From JABSSA01 sp039984715 (GTDB lineage: Bacteria > Pseudomonadota > Alphaproteobacteria > Rhodobacterales > Rhodobacteraceae), in the NCBI GenBank assembly GCA_039984715.1, contig JBDWUA010000004.1:310001-374000 (forward strand): 64,000 nt of DNA, in the 5' to 3' direction. A program made the position numbers and the translations under genes. Below the pieces are notes generated by a model. That model was given only the letters and a program-made list of their open reading frames with translations. It searched no databases and had not been told where the DNA came from. How positions within the stretch are numbered: the first letter of the stretch is position 1; every line of letters begins with the position of its first letter. Positions 8,385 to 16,884 of the stretch are shown here, piece by piece.

Positions 8385-8813
8385 TTAAGGCGGGGGCGCA
8401 AACATCGCCATGACTTCGGCTTCGGTCATTTTGTGAGTTTTATCAGCAAACGAATAAGCCTCGGGTTTGAGATCAATAAAAATCTCGCCGGTCATTTTCA
8501 TGTCAGCACTGTCATCAAGGGTTCCAAACCCGATGTGGTACACCCCTTGGTGGGGGCCCGGTGCCGTAACGCGATACCACATAGAAGATCCGCACGTCCC
8601 ACAAAACACGCGTTCCGCCCAAGCAGAGCTGGCGTATGTTTTTAAGGATGCTTCACCTTCGATGGACAGTTTGTCTTTTGGCACTTCGACGCCAAGAAAC
8701 ACGCCGCCCGACCACTTGCGACACATTCCACAATGGCACGCGCCGGTTTCCTTGATATCGTCTTCAATACGAAACTTGACCGCGCCGCACATGCAGCTTC
8801 CTTGTTGTGCCAT
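8385..8813 (-). CDS. GFA / CENP-V domain protein
   Basis: A 142-residue protein of the glutathione-dependent formaldehyde-activating (GFA) family. It has paired zinc-binding cysteines: 'GSCMCGAVKF' (Cys7, Cys9), 'GACHCGMCRKWSGG' (Cys26, Cys28, Cys31) and 'FCGTCGSSMWYR'. Most GFA proteins have no proven formaldehyde activity; the fold is a small zinc beta-fold thought to bind glutathione-type thiols. It is divergent from a glutathione S-transferase gene 75 bases away, a pairing that fits a thiol-conjugate role but does not prove it. Cytosolic, full length. Start ATG at 8813. Confidence 0.88.
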   Translation of the reverse strand: MAQQGSCMCGAVKFRIEDDIKETGACHCGMCRKWSGGVFLGVEVPKDKLSIEGEASLKTYASSAWAERVFCGTCGSSMWYRVTAPGPHQGVYHIGFGTLDDSADMKMTGEIFIDLKPEAYSFADKTHKMTEAEVMAMFAPPP

Positions 8814-8888
8814 GGAAATTCTCCCTTATCTGGTTCTCGGGAAACTGCATAACACAATGCCCATGACAAAAACTGACAGGATCGAAAC

Positions 8889-9476
8889 GTGTACAAAGTG
8901 ATCGGAACAAATAAATCACGGGCCTTTCGCGTGACTTGGGCTTTGGAAGAGCTTGGGCAAGACTATGAACACGTCGCATGTGCACCAAGAAGCGAACAAG
9001 CAAAGTTGCACAATCCGTTGGGGAAAATCCCGGCCCTTGTCGATGGCGATTCCGTACTGACGGACAGCACTGCGATTGTCACTTATTTGGCGGATAAACA
9101 CGGGGGTTTAACGGCCAAGGCGGGCACTGTTTCGCGGGCTCATCAAGATGCGATGACCATGTGGGTGATTGATGAAATGGACGCGTTGTTATGGTCGTAT
9201 TCGAAACACACGCGCGTGCTGCCAGAAGAACAACGCGTCGCAGAAGTCGGCCCCGCCGTTCGATTGGAATTTGAACACTCGCTTGCAACCCTTGCGGAAC
9301 GTTTGGGCGACAAGCCGTTTTTGATGGGCGAAACGCTGTCAGTTCCGGACATTTTCGCCACACATTGCATCGGGTGGAGTGTCTTAGCAGGCTTTGCACC
9401 GCTTCCTGAAACACTTAAGGCCTATTCGAAACGCATGCGCGCCCGACCTGCTTACAAAGCCGCAGCCGGGTCTTAA
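8889..9476 (+). CDS. Glutathione S-transferase family protein
   Basis: A 195-residue, two-domain GST. The N-terminal thioredoxin-like half has 'SRAFRVTWALEELG' (Ser where catalytic Ser/Cys/Tyr often lies), the cis-proline segment 'NPLGKIPALVDGD' and the glutathione-binding 'LTDSTAIVTYLA'. The all-helical C-terminal half ends with 'FLMGETLSVPDIFATH', the conserved folding motif. The start is GTG at 8889 with AGGA about eight bases upstream. The family conjugates glutathione to electrophiles; the substrate is not predictable here. Its last four bases overlap the end of the convergent flavoprotein gene. Confidence 0.88.
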   Translation: MYKVIGTNKSRAFRVTWALEELGQDYEHVACAPRSEQAKLHNPLGKIPALVDGDSVLTDSTAIVTYLADKHGGLTAKAGTVSRAHQDAMTMWVIDEMDALLWSYSKHTRVLPEEQRVAEVGPAVRLEFEHSLATLAERLGDKPFLMGETLSVPDIFATHCIGWSVLAGFAPLPETLKAYSKRMRARPAYKAAAGS

Positions 9477-10642
9477 AGCTTCAGCCAACGCGCAGCAGAA
9501 AGCCCGGCCCAACGTCCGGTGGCCAAGCAACCATTGATCAAATACCCGCCCGTCGGTGCATCCCAATCCAGCATTTCACCGGCGGCAAAAACGCCGGGAA
9601 GGTCTTTGATCATCAGGGTTTCATCCAACGCATCGAATGGAAGACCGCCAACGGTTGAAATTGCGGAATCGATTGGCTGAAATCCTGCATGGCGCACTGT
9701 GACATGCTTTAATACATAGGCCAATTCCGGCGCGGTTTGTGGCAATGGTCGCGCCCATTCTTGGGCGAGGGCCAGTTTGACCGCAGACAAGTTCAACGCC
9801 TTGCGCATGTGGTTGGACAGGCTGTTTTTGCCGCGAGGGCGTTCCAGCTTTTTCTGAACGGCCGCCAATGTAAGATCGGGCAAAAGGTCCAGTGTTATGG
9901 GGGCTTTGTCGCGAATGGCGGGGGACAGAGTATAGATACCACCACCTTCCAAACCCTTCTGCGACAAAACCGCTTCGCCTCGCGACAGGATTGCCCCGGC
10001 TTTCCACGCTACTGATTTTAGGGGCGCGCCAAAATGCTTTTGCATTACCGGGCTCCAGTTCACAGCCAAGGCCGCATTTGATGGTTCGAACAGGCGCAGC
10101 TGAACGTCCTTGCGCGCCAGTGTCGTCATCCATTTTCCATCCGCGCCCAAACGGGACCAGCTGCCGCCGCCCATTGCCAGAACGACAACATCAACGGCTT
10201 CGGTGAGTGGCCCGTCAGGTGTTTGAAAGCTTAGGGATTTGTCTTGCCAGCCGTCCCACCGGTGACGGGTTTTAAATGCGACGCCCAATGCATCCAGATG
10301 CGCAAGCCATGCGCGCAACAAAGGAGAGGCTTTCATCGCCTCAGGAAATACGCGTTTGCTGCTGCCTGTGAACACCGGTTGGTCCAAACCGACCGCCCAG
10401 TGTTGAACGGCTTCAGCATCAAAAGCACGCAGCATCTGGGCCATTTGCGGCTGATCATAGGATTTGACCAAGTCATCAATCCCTAGGGCCATTGTTAAGT
10501 TCAGGCCCGATTTGCCGGCCATAAGGAATTTGCGGCCTACCGAAGGCTTTTGTTCATAAACGGTCACGTTTGCCCCGGCCTGTGCCAACACATCGGTGGC
10601 CATCAACCCAGCGGGCCCCGACCCTATCACAGCGGCTTTCAT
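9473..10642 (-). CDS. FAD-dependent oxidoreductase, HI0933/YhiN family
   Basis: A 389-residue flavoprotein with a Rossmann dinucleotide motif at the start ('AVIGSGPAGLMATDVL'), the family's 'GRKFLMAGKSGLNLT', an internal 'VVLAMGGGSWSRLG' and the C-terminal FAD contact 'GVFAAGEMLDWDAPTGGYL'. It matches the HI0933-like proteins (TIGR03862 group), predicted oxidoreductases whose substrate is unknown. Its ATG overlaps the TGA of the mechanosensitive channel gene as ATGA (10639-10642), so the two are translationally coupled. Its 3' end overlaps the convergent GST stop by four bases. Confidence 0.85.
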   Translation of the reverse strand: MKAAVIGSGPAGLMATDVLAQAGANVTVYEQKPSVGRKFLMAGKSGLNLTMALGIDDLVKSYDQPQMAQMLRAFDAEAVQHWAVGLDQPVFTGSSKRVFPEAMKASPLLRAWLAHLDALGVAFKTRHRWDGWQDKSLSFQTPDGPLTEAVDVVVLAMGGGSWSRLGADGKWMTTLARKDVQLRLFEPSNAALAVNWSPVMQKHFGAPLKSVAWKAGAILSRGEAVLSQKGLEGGGIYTLSPAIRDKAPITLDLLPDLTLAAVQKKLERPRGKNSLSNHMRKALNLSAVKLALAQEWARPLPQTAPELAYVLKHVTVRHAGFQPIDSAISTVGGLPFDALDETLMIKDLPGVFAAGEMLDWDAPTGGYLINGCLATGRWAGLSAARWLKL

Positions 10643-11970
10643 GATTCGACTTGAGGGAGCGCGCCCTTAATTTCGACGACACGCCGCGGATAAGGGATTT
10701 CTATGTCATTTTCTTTCAGGGCATTCCAAACGGCGAATAACACCTTGCTTTGGTATTTGTTCTTACCGTCATCAATCCCTTCGACCCAAAATTCGACAAC
10801 AAAATCTATGCCGGAGTCGCCAAATCCGGCCAATTCCACATCTGCGGGTTCGGGTTTGTCTAAGACAAAATCAAGGGCGTTGACTGCTTTGCCGATTATT
10901 TCCGGTATCAAATTGATATCGGTGTCGTAGCTGACTGAAAAAGCAGCGTCATAGCGGTTTGCGCTGCCACTGTCGGAATAATTGACGACTCGTGTGACAA
11001 TGAAATCTTCGTTCGGAACAACGATCCACCGCCCGTCGAACGTTTCCAGAATTGCCGCACGGGCTGTCATTTTGACAATCGTGCCAGCCTCGCCGCCATC
11101 CAGTTCAACGAAATCCCCGACGGTCGCCTGTCCTTCGACCAAAAGGATGACACCCGAGATGAAATTCGATGCGATTTTTTGCAGTCCAAAGCCAAGGCCG
11201 ACACCAACAGCACCCCCTATGACCGCAAGCGAAGTCAGGGAAATGCCCATGATGTTCATGAGCAAAAGGAACGCGACGCCAAAGATCAGAAGTTCGGCTG
11301 CCTTGGATGCCAGTTCTCGGGTTGCGGGGCGCATTTCCTCTTGTTTGGAGATAAAGGCGGAGGATTGATCATTTGACCAACGGCCCAGCCAAAACAGGAA
11401 ACCACCTGCGATAACGCCGCGCACCAAGGCCATGACCGAAAAGGTGATATTCCCAAGGTGAACTTGCATGGCCGCTAAGCGTTCTGTCGCGACATCCAGC
11501 AGCCCCAATGTATAGATTGCGGCAACCGGAACAAGGACGTAACGACCCAAAACCTTGAGCAATGGATCAGTAACAATGTCACGCACCATCGTGCGCACCG
11601 CAAGAAACAAGAACACGCGCTTGCCGAAGGCAATGACAGCGCCGCTGTCGAATAAGGACCGAACGACGCTTTCGCCAATTCCAGTCAGTGCGTAAGCCAA
11701 TAGAGGCAAGATCAGCGGCAAAAACTGCGCCACAAAACGGCGTGCTTTGGCCAGTATCGAAACGCTTTCACCGGGATCAAGCAGTCGCCCCAATGTTGGG
11801 CGCAAACGGCGCGATATGAAAACCGAAGCCAAATAGGCGATCAACAACAACCCGAATTGAGACCACGCAGCAGGGCTAAGCAACCAACCTTCGGCCAAAT
11901 CCCAAGCCTGTATTGCGTAACCCACAGCGGTTTGAACAATCTCGGGTTGGCTTGCCAGATCAAATTCCAT
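10639..11970 (-). CDS. MscS-family mechanosensitive ion channel
   Basis: A 443-residue inner-membrane protein with about five N-terminal membrane helices, then the Gly/Ala-rich pore helix and beta domain of MscS ('GGAVGVGLGFGLQKIASNF', then 'GDFVELDGGEAGTIVKM' and 'WIVVPNEDFIVTRVVNYS'). MscS channels release solutes on hypo-osmotic shock. The frame extends 20 codons upstream, but ATG at 11970 starts the family-like N-terminus and has AGAGGT about 11 bases upstream. It is the first gene of a two-gene unit with the flavoprotein. Why these two are paired is not evident. Confidence 0.88.
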   Translation of the reverse strand: MEFDLASQPEIVQTAVGYAIQAWDLAEGWLLSPAAWSQFGLLLIAYLASVFISRRLRPTLGRLLDPGESVSILAKARRFVAQFLPLILPLLAYALTGIGESVVRSLFDSGAVIAFGKRVFLFLAVRTMVRDIVTDPLLKVLGRYVLVPVAAIYTLGLLDVATERLAAMQVHLGNITFSVMALVRGVIAGGFLFWLGRWSNDQSSAFISKQEEMRPATRELASKAAELLIFGVAFLLLMNIMGISLTSLAVIGGAVGVGLGFGLQKIASNFISGVILLVEGQATVGDFVELDGGEAGTIVKMTARAAILETFDGRWIVVPNEDFIVTRVVNYSDSGSANRYDAAFSVSYDTDINLIPEIIGKAVNALDFVLDKPEPADVELAGFGDSGIDFVVEFWVEGIDDGKNKYQSKVLFAVWNALKENDIEIPYPRRVVEIKGALPQVES

Positions 11971-12090
11971 GAGTGTTCTTACCTCTGTTGCGTTGATTGC
12001 CAGATGCCATGGTGTCGTACACTGACGCAAGTCATGTCGTCATGTCTGACGCCCTTGCAGACATCAATTGATGCGAAAGCGTCCAAAGGG

Positions 12091-12729
12091 TTAGCGCGCG
12101 TTACATAGGTTTTTGATGGCACGTGCGGTTTCGGGTTTGGCGGCCAATGTGTCAGCGCAAAACCGTTTTGCCGTGCGCAGCAACATTTCCGGTTCGACAA
12201 CACGTTCGACCAATCCCCAGGTCAAAGCTTCGTCAGCTTCAATCTTTTGACCACCCATAAGAACCAGTTTTGTTCGGGCTGGCCCGATCAATTCGGACAT
12301 TCGTGCCGGATCGCTGGGTTGCGGCAGAAAACCAAGCTTCATCACTGGATAGAAAAAGCGCGCTGTTGGGACGCAAATCCGTATGTCGCAGGCCAGTGCC
12401 ATTCCCATCGCGCCACCTGCCAACGTTCCATTCAAGGCAGCAATGGTTAATCCGGGCAAAGCAGCAATGGCACCAGACAGCTGTTCCCACAGGGGCGACG
12501 TCGCCAATCCGGCCATCGCGGCTTCTAAATCTGCACCTGCGCTGAAAACTTTGCCGTTCCCGGTCAAAATCACGGCCTGCGCTTGCGTTGCAGACTGCAT
12601 GATGTCGACAAGTGCGGTTAACATTTCGGAGGTCAGGGCGTTGGCCTTTTCGGGTCGATTCAACGTAACGATCCAAAGGCCGTTTTCCTGATCGACAGAA
12701 ATCAGCCCGTTCGCAAAATTGTTGGTCAT
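12091..12729 (-). CDS. Enoyl-CoA hydratase/isomerase family protein
   Basis: A 212-residue crotonase-fold protein. It has 'VTLNRPEKANALTSEML' near the N-terminus, the oxyanion segment 'FSAGADLEAAM', then 'AALNGTLAGGAMGMALACD', and a 'LGFLPQPS' helix where the hydratase catalytic Glu often sits in longer members. At 212 residues it is about 45 shorter than typical hydratases, the loss falling at the C-terminal trimerisation helices, so its activity class (hydratase, isomerase or other) is open. Cytosolic. Divergent from the DUF2125 gene across about 130 bases. No acyl-CoA pathway neighbours. Confidence 0.82.
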   Translation of the reverse strand: MTNNFANGLISVDQENGLWIVTLNRPEKANALTSEMLTALVDIMQSATQAQAVILTGNGKVFSAGADLEAAMAGLATSPLWEQLSGAIAALPGLTIAALNGTLAGGAMGMALACDIRICVPTARFFYPVMKLGFLPQPSDPARMSELIGPARTKLVLMGGQKIEADEALTWGLVERVVEPEMLLRTAKRFCADTLAAKPETARAIKNLCNAR

Positions 12730-12857
12730 ACCTTGTGCCCTCTTCTTTGCCTTCTTAGCTGGTATCTTTAGTGCAGTGCGTGGTCCAGCCTTGCGGGTTG
12801 ACCAAATGCCATTCTTGGCGGACCATGCGTTAAATGATTACATTAAGGATCCCATTG

Positions 12858-14384
12858 ATGGCTTTTGACTATCGTTTCCCGACTTTATCGACCCTTGCCT
12901 TCCTTTTGGCGGCCCCTGCGGCGCAGGCTGAACTGACGTCGGCCGAAGTGTGGTCTGACTGGAAAACCTATATGTCCGACTTGGGTTACGACATGACAGG
13001 GATCGAAAACACGAACGCGCAAGGCTTGACCGTTGAAGGCATGAAAATAACTTTTGACCTGCCGCAGGGCGAGGGCAAGTTTGACATCGATATGGGGACC
13101 ACGCAGTTTATCGATCAGGCGGATGGTTCCGTGCGCATCGAAATGTCAGAGACTTGGCGATTTGGGTTTAACATTGCGCCAGTCGATGCGGAAACTTTGA
13201 CTGGTCAGATGCTGTACACTCAGGTTGGATCAGACCTTGTCGTCTCTGGTGATCCGACACAGTTGAAATACGACTTCAAAGCAGATTCAGTTGAAATGAA
13301 ACTGGATGGCTTGGCAGTGGATGGTGCCACTATTGGTCCGGAAATTTTCGCGATGACAATTGCGATGTCGGATGCCGAAAGCACAACGGATATGACCATC
13401 GGTGACACGCGCAATTATTCGCAAACAATGAAAATTGCAGCGACATCATACAACATCAACGCCAAGGACCCAGAAAGCACGGGTTTGATAAAAATGCAGG
13501 GTACCGTCAACAGCCTTGAGTTTGCCGGTGATGGCGTGGTTCCAATGGTCGCCAATTTTAACGATGTGCCAAATATGCTGAAGGCTGGTTTCGCATTTGC
13601 AGGTGGATATTCGTTCGCAGGTGGATCGAACGCAATGACATTCGATGGTCCTGATGGAAGCGGAACGATGAATACGACCAGCGAAGGCGGCACGTTTGAT
13701 ATCAACATGTCCGAAGCTGGTTTGACCTATGTCACATCGGCCAATGCGTTCACGGTCAATGCTTTGATGAACGAATTTCCAATTCCCATCTCTTTTGAAG
13801 CAGATCGCGCGACGTTCAATTTTGGCATGCCCATGTTGAAAGGCGATGATCCACAGGATTTCGCCTTTGGTACGTCCTTTGAGGGCTTTCAAATGTCCGA
13901 CACAATTTGGGGGTTGTTCGATCCGACAGGTCAGTTGCCGCGCGATCCTGCAACTGTCATTTTGGACCTGACTGGCAAAGCCAAAATCTTGTTTGATTTT
14001 CTTGATCCAGCCCAAGCGGCCGTCATTGAACAATCAGGTGCGGTACCGGGAGAGTTGAATTCCGTTGAGTTGGCAAACATTACGGTGGACGCTGTGGGTG
14101 CACGATTGACGGGTTCAGGTGCTTTCACATTCGACAACAGTGACACACAGACGTTTAACGGACTGCCACGACCGTCCGGAGCGGTTGATTTCCAATTGCT
14201 GGGTGCCAACGGCTTGATCGACAAATTGACCGGCATGGGTCTTTTGCCACAGGAACAAGCGATGGGTGCACGCATGATGCTTGGGATATTTGCAAGCCCG
14301 GGCGAAGGCGAAGATTCACTCGTGTCCAAGATCGAAGTCAATGACCAAGGCCACGTTTTGGCAAATGGACAGCGCCTGCAGTAA
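12858..14384 (+). CDS. DUF2125 domain protein, exported
   Basis: A 508-residue protein with an N-terminal signal peptide ('LSTLAFLLAAPAAQAELT', cleavage probably after AQA) followed by a long beta-rich region with repeated short strands ('GMKITFDL', 'GKFDIDMG', 'GTFDINMS'), matching DUF2125, a periplasmic or outer-membrane-associated family of alphaproteobacteria with unknown function. I chose the ATG at 12858 over the in-frame start at 12834 because AAGGA lies eight bases upstream and the signal peptide then has a normal length. It precedes the pmbA operon by 67 bases and could be read with it, though pmbA has its own ribosome site. Confidence 0.78.
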   Translation: MAFDYRFPTLSTLAFLLAAPAAQAELTSAEVWSDWKTYMSDLGYDMTGIENTNAQGLTVEGMKITFDLPQGEGKFDIDMGTTQFIDQADGSVRIEMSETWRFGFNIAPVDAETLTGQMLYTQVGSDLVVSGDPTQLKYDFKADSVEMKLDGLAVDGATIGPEIFAMTIAMSDAESTTDMTIGDTRNYSQTMKIAATSYNINAKDPESTGLIKMQGTVNSLEFAGDGVVPMVANFNDVPNMLKAGFAFAGGYSFAGGSNAMTFDGPDGSGTMNTTSEGGTFDINMSEAGLTYVTSANAFTVNALMNEFPIPISFEADRATFNFGMPMLKGDDPQDFAFGTSFEGFQMSDTIWGLFDPTGQLPRDPATVILDLTGKAKILFDFLDPAQAAVIEQSGAVPGELNSVELANITVDAVGARLTGSGAFTFDNSDTQTFNGLPRPSGAVDFQLLGANGLIDKLTGMGLLPQEQAMGARMMLGIFASPGEGEDSLVSKIEVNDQGHVLANGQRLQ

Positions 14385-14451
14385 CCTATTGGTGGGTTGC
14401 AAGCCGGTCGTGTGAGGGCTACGTCAAACCTCACACGCCGGAGGCTCGTGC

Positions 14452-15801
14452 ATGTCCAATTCAGAACTAGAAAACCTAACACAGACTTTGCTTGAGGTTG
14501 CACAATCCGCAGGTGCGGATGCGGCAGACAGCATCGCCATTCAAGGGACATCGGTTACGGTCGATGTGCGCGAGGGCGCGCTGGAACAAGCTGAGCGGGC
14601 TGAAGGGATGGACATTGGGCTGCGCGTCTTTGTGGGGCAACGACAGGCTGTGGTGTCATCGTCGAACGTATCCCCATCCACGTTGCAAGCAATGGCCGAA
14701 CGGGCCGTTGCGATGGCCAAAGAAGCCCCCGACGATCCCTATGCGTGTCTGGCTGATCGCGATCAGCTTGCACAGGATTGGGACGTGAGCGCCCTTGAGC
14801 TGAGCGATCCGTCACCGGAACCGGGAGCGGAAGAGCTAAAGTCAGATGCATTGGCCGCAGAAAGTGCGGCCCTTGGCAATTCTGGCGTCTCGCAGGTTCA
14901 GGCGTCTTCTGCAGCTTATGGTGCGCGCGATGTGCATTTGGCGACAAGCGTCGGATTTTCCGGGGGATATCGGCGCACTGATCGCGCGATCAGCTGCGTG
15001 GCGATTGCCGGTGAAGGCTCTGAGATGGAGCGTGATTATTCTGGGGACAGCCGTATTTTCCAAGCTGATCTAAGATCGGCGGACGAGATTGGGATCGAAG
15101 CAGCCGAACGCGCATGTGCACGTGTCGGCGCCAGAAAGCCACCTACGGGACAATTCCCGGTGTTATTTGATGAACGTATTTCGTCCAGCTTGATCGGCCA
15201 TCTGATTGGTGCTGCAAATGGGTCAAGTGTCGCGCGCGGAGCGTCGTGGTTGCGGGACTCGATGGGGGAACAGGTTTTGCCCAAGGGCATCAGCCTGATA
15301 GAAGACCCTCGTCGCCCCAGAACCGGAGCATCGCGCCCGTTTGATGGAGAAGGCCTTGCGACCGGCAAACGTTCGATTGTCGAAGACGGGATTTTGCAAG
15401 GTTGGACCTTGGATTTGGCCACTGGTCGCAAGCTGGACATGCCATCAACGGCAAATGCTGGACGCGGCACATCGGGACCACCTTCGCCATCCACATGGAA
15501 TGTGTCGATGACCCAAGGTTCAGCATCGCGCGAAGATTTGATCCGGGACATGGGAACAGGCCTGTTGGTGACGTCCATGATCGGTTCGACGATCAATCCC
15601 AACACAGGCGATTATTCCCGAGGTGCAGCGGGATTGTGGGTCGAGAACGGCGAAATCACCTATGTTGTGAACGAATGCACCATTGCTGGAAATTTAAAGG
15701 AAATGTTGGGCGCGGTTGTGCCCGCCAACGATGCGCGTACTTGGCTTAGCCGTGTAGTCCCGTCGTTGTTGATTCCGGGGATGACGCTTGCCGGCAACTG
15801 A
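14452..15801 (+). CDS. pmbA: TldD/PmbA-family metalloprotease homologue (TldE)
   Basis: A 449-residue protein of the TldE/PmbA family. It has 'VDVREGALEQAERAEGMDIGLRVF' near residues 33-57 (the family's strand region), 'GNSGVSQVQASS', and a long C-terminal half ending 'ENGEITYVVNECTIAGNLKEML'. It lacks an HExxxH motif, consistent with TldE, the non-catalytic partner; TldD would carry the zinc site and is not in the window. TldD/E degrade unfolded peptides and mature microcin-type peptides. GGAGG lies about seven bases before the ATG. First gene of a five-gene operon; the next gene overlaps it by 14 bases. Confidence 0.88.
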   Translation: MSNSELENLTQTLLEVAQSAGADAADSIAIQGTSVTVDVREGALEQAERAEGMDIGLRVFVGQRQAVVSSSNVSPSTLQAMAERAVAMAKEAPDDPYACLADRDQLAQDWDVSALELSDPSPEPGAEELKSDALAAESAALGNSGVSQVQASSAAYGARDVHLATSVGFSGGYRRTDRAISCVAIAGEGSEMERDYSGDSRIFQADLRSADEIGIEAAERACARVGARKPPTGQFPVLFDERISSSLIGHLIGAANGSSVARGASWLRDSMGEQVLPKGISLIEDPRRPRTGASRPFDGEGLATGKRSIVEDGILQGWTLDLATGRKLDMPSTANAGRGTSGPPSPSTWNVSMTQGSASREDLIRDMGTGLLVTSMIGSTINPNTGDYSRGAAGLWVENGEITYVVNECTIAGNLKEMLGAVVPANDARTWLSRVVPSLLIPGMTLAGN

Positions 15802-16573
15802 TCTCCCTTTATTGATCGCGGCTGCGAAAACCGCAGGTCGCGTGGCAACTAGTTTTGCTGGTCCAACGGCAAAGCGTTGGGACAAGGAGGATGGCGCTGG
15901 TCCCGTGACAGAAGCCGATTTGGCTGTGAACTGTCACCTATCCGCAGTCCTGCGCCTTGCCCGTCCCGATTACGGGTGGTTGTCGGAGGAAACCGAAGAT
16001 GACACCGCGCGTTTGTCTCACGAACGGGTTTTCATCATTGATCCGATTGATGGCACGCGCAGCTTTGTCGAGGGCGCACGCACATGGGCAATCGCGATTG
16101 CCGTCGTGGAAGCCGGTCGGGTGACAGCTGGGGTCGTGTATTTACCGCTTCGCGACAAATTATATGCTGCCGGTGAAAACTTGGGTGCGACTTTAAACGG
16201 TGCGCGTTTGAATGTATCCAAAACGCGCGATGTCGACGGCGCGCGTGTTTTGGCGGCAAAGCCCAATTTCAATGAAAGCCATTGGGCCGGTGATGTGCCT
16301 TTGGTGGACCGTCACTATCGCCCCTCCTTAGCCTATCGGTTGGCCTTGGTCGCCGAAGGCCGCTTTGACGCGATGCTAACGCTGCGGCCAAGTTGGGAAT
16401 GGGATTTGGCAGCGGGAAGCTTGCTTATTTCAGAGGCTGGCGGACGCGTTACGGATCGCAATGGGGCTTCTTTAAACTTCAATAACCCTCATCCGTCATT
16501 GAATGGCATTGTGGCAGGACAAGCTGATTTGCAAACAACATTGCAAGGCCGTCTTGTTCCGGCTGGACATTGA
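15788..16573 (+). CDS. Inositol monophosphatase / CysQ-like phosphatase
   Basis: A 261-residue member of the lithium-sensitive Mg-dependent phosphatase superfamily. Motifs: 'GPVTEADLAVN' (about residues 37-47), 'WLSEETEDD' with metal-binding Glu, 'VFIIDPIDGTRSFVEG' (the DPIDGT motif), and 'SWEWDLAAGSLLISEAGG'. These enzymes hydrolyse inositol-1-phosphate or 3'-phosphoadenosine 5'-phosphate (PAP). A PAP role would suit the sulfotransferases in this window, which generate PAP, but the sequence does not decide it. The start is TTG at 15788, inside the pmbA 3' end, with GGGGA just upstream; no better start exists. Confidence 0.85.
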   Translation: MPATDLPLLIAAAKTAGRVATSFAGPTAKRWDKEDGAGPVTEADLAVNCHLSAVLRLARPDYGWLSEETEDDTARLSHERVFIIDPIDGTRSFVEGARTWAIAIAVVEAGRVTAGVVYLPLRDKLYAAGENLGATLNGARLNVSKTRDVDGARVLAAKPNFNESHWAGDVPLVDRHYRPSLAYRLALVAEGRFDAMLTLRPSWEWDLAAGSLLISEAGGRVTDRNGASLNFNNPHPSLNGIVAGQADLQTTLQGRLVPAGH

Positions 16574-16630
16574 CCCACGGGAAGAGATGCGCAAAGTGCT
16601 CTACAAGCCCAAATACTTAGGAGATCACCC

Positions 16631-16873
16631 ATGACCCAACGCTTGCACCTTGTCTTTGGAGGCGAACTTGTCGATCCAACCAAGACAGTTTTCAAGGATG
16701 TTGATGACTTGCATGTTGTCGGAATCTTTCCGGATTACGACACGGCATATCAAGCATGGAAAGCCGAAGCACAGCGCACGGTTGATAATGCGCATACGCG
16801 ATATTTTATCGCGCATTTGCACCGTCTGCGTGACGAAGAAAGCGAAACTGCTTCAACCGAGGAACTGAGCTGA
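16631..16873 (+). CDS. DUF4170 domain protein
   Basis: An 80-residue cytosolic protein with the DUF4170 pattern ('MTQRLHLVFGGELVDP', 'VVGIFPDYDTAYQAWKAEAQRTVD', 'RYFIAHLHRL'). The family is small, alphaproteobacterial and uncharacterised. It regularly sits beside lipid A and Kdo genes, as it does here between the phosphatase and the waaA-like gene, so a link to envelope assembly is inferred from context only. AGGAG lies about eight bases before the ATG. The following waaA-like gene begins 11 bases after its stop. Confidence 0.85.
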   Translation: MTQRLHLVFGGELVDPTKTVFKDVDDLHVVGIFPDYDTAYQAWKAEAQRTVDNAHTRYFIAHLHRLRDEESETASTEELS

Positions 16874-16884
16874 CGTCAGCTCGG

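Noticed and set aside
14555..15605. Long antisense open frames opposite pmbA (130 and 189 codons)
   Set aside because: Shadows of a well-supported gene; no ribosome sites or protein motifs.
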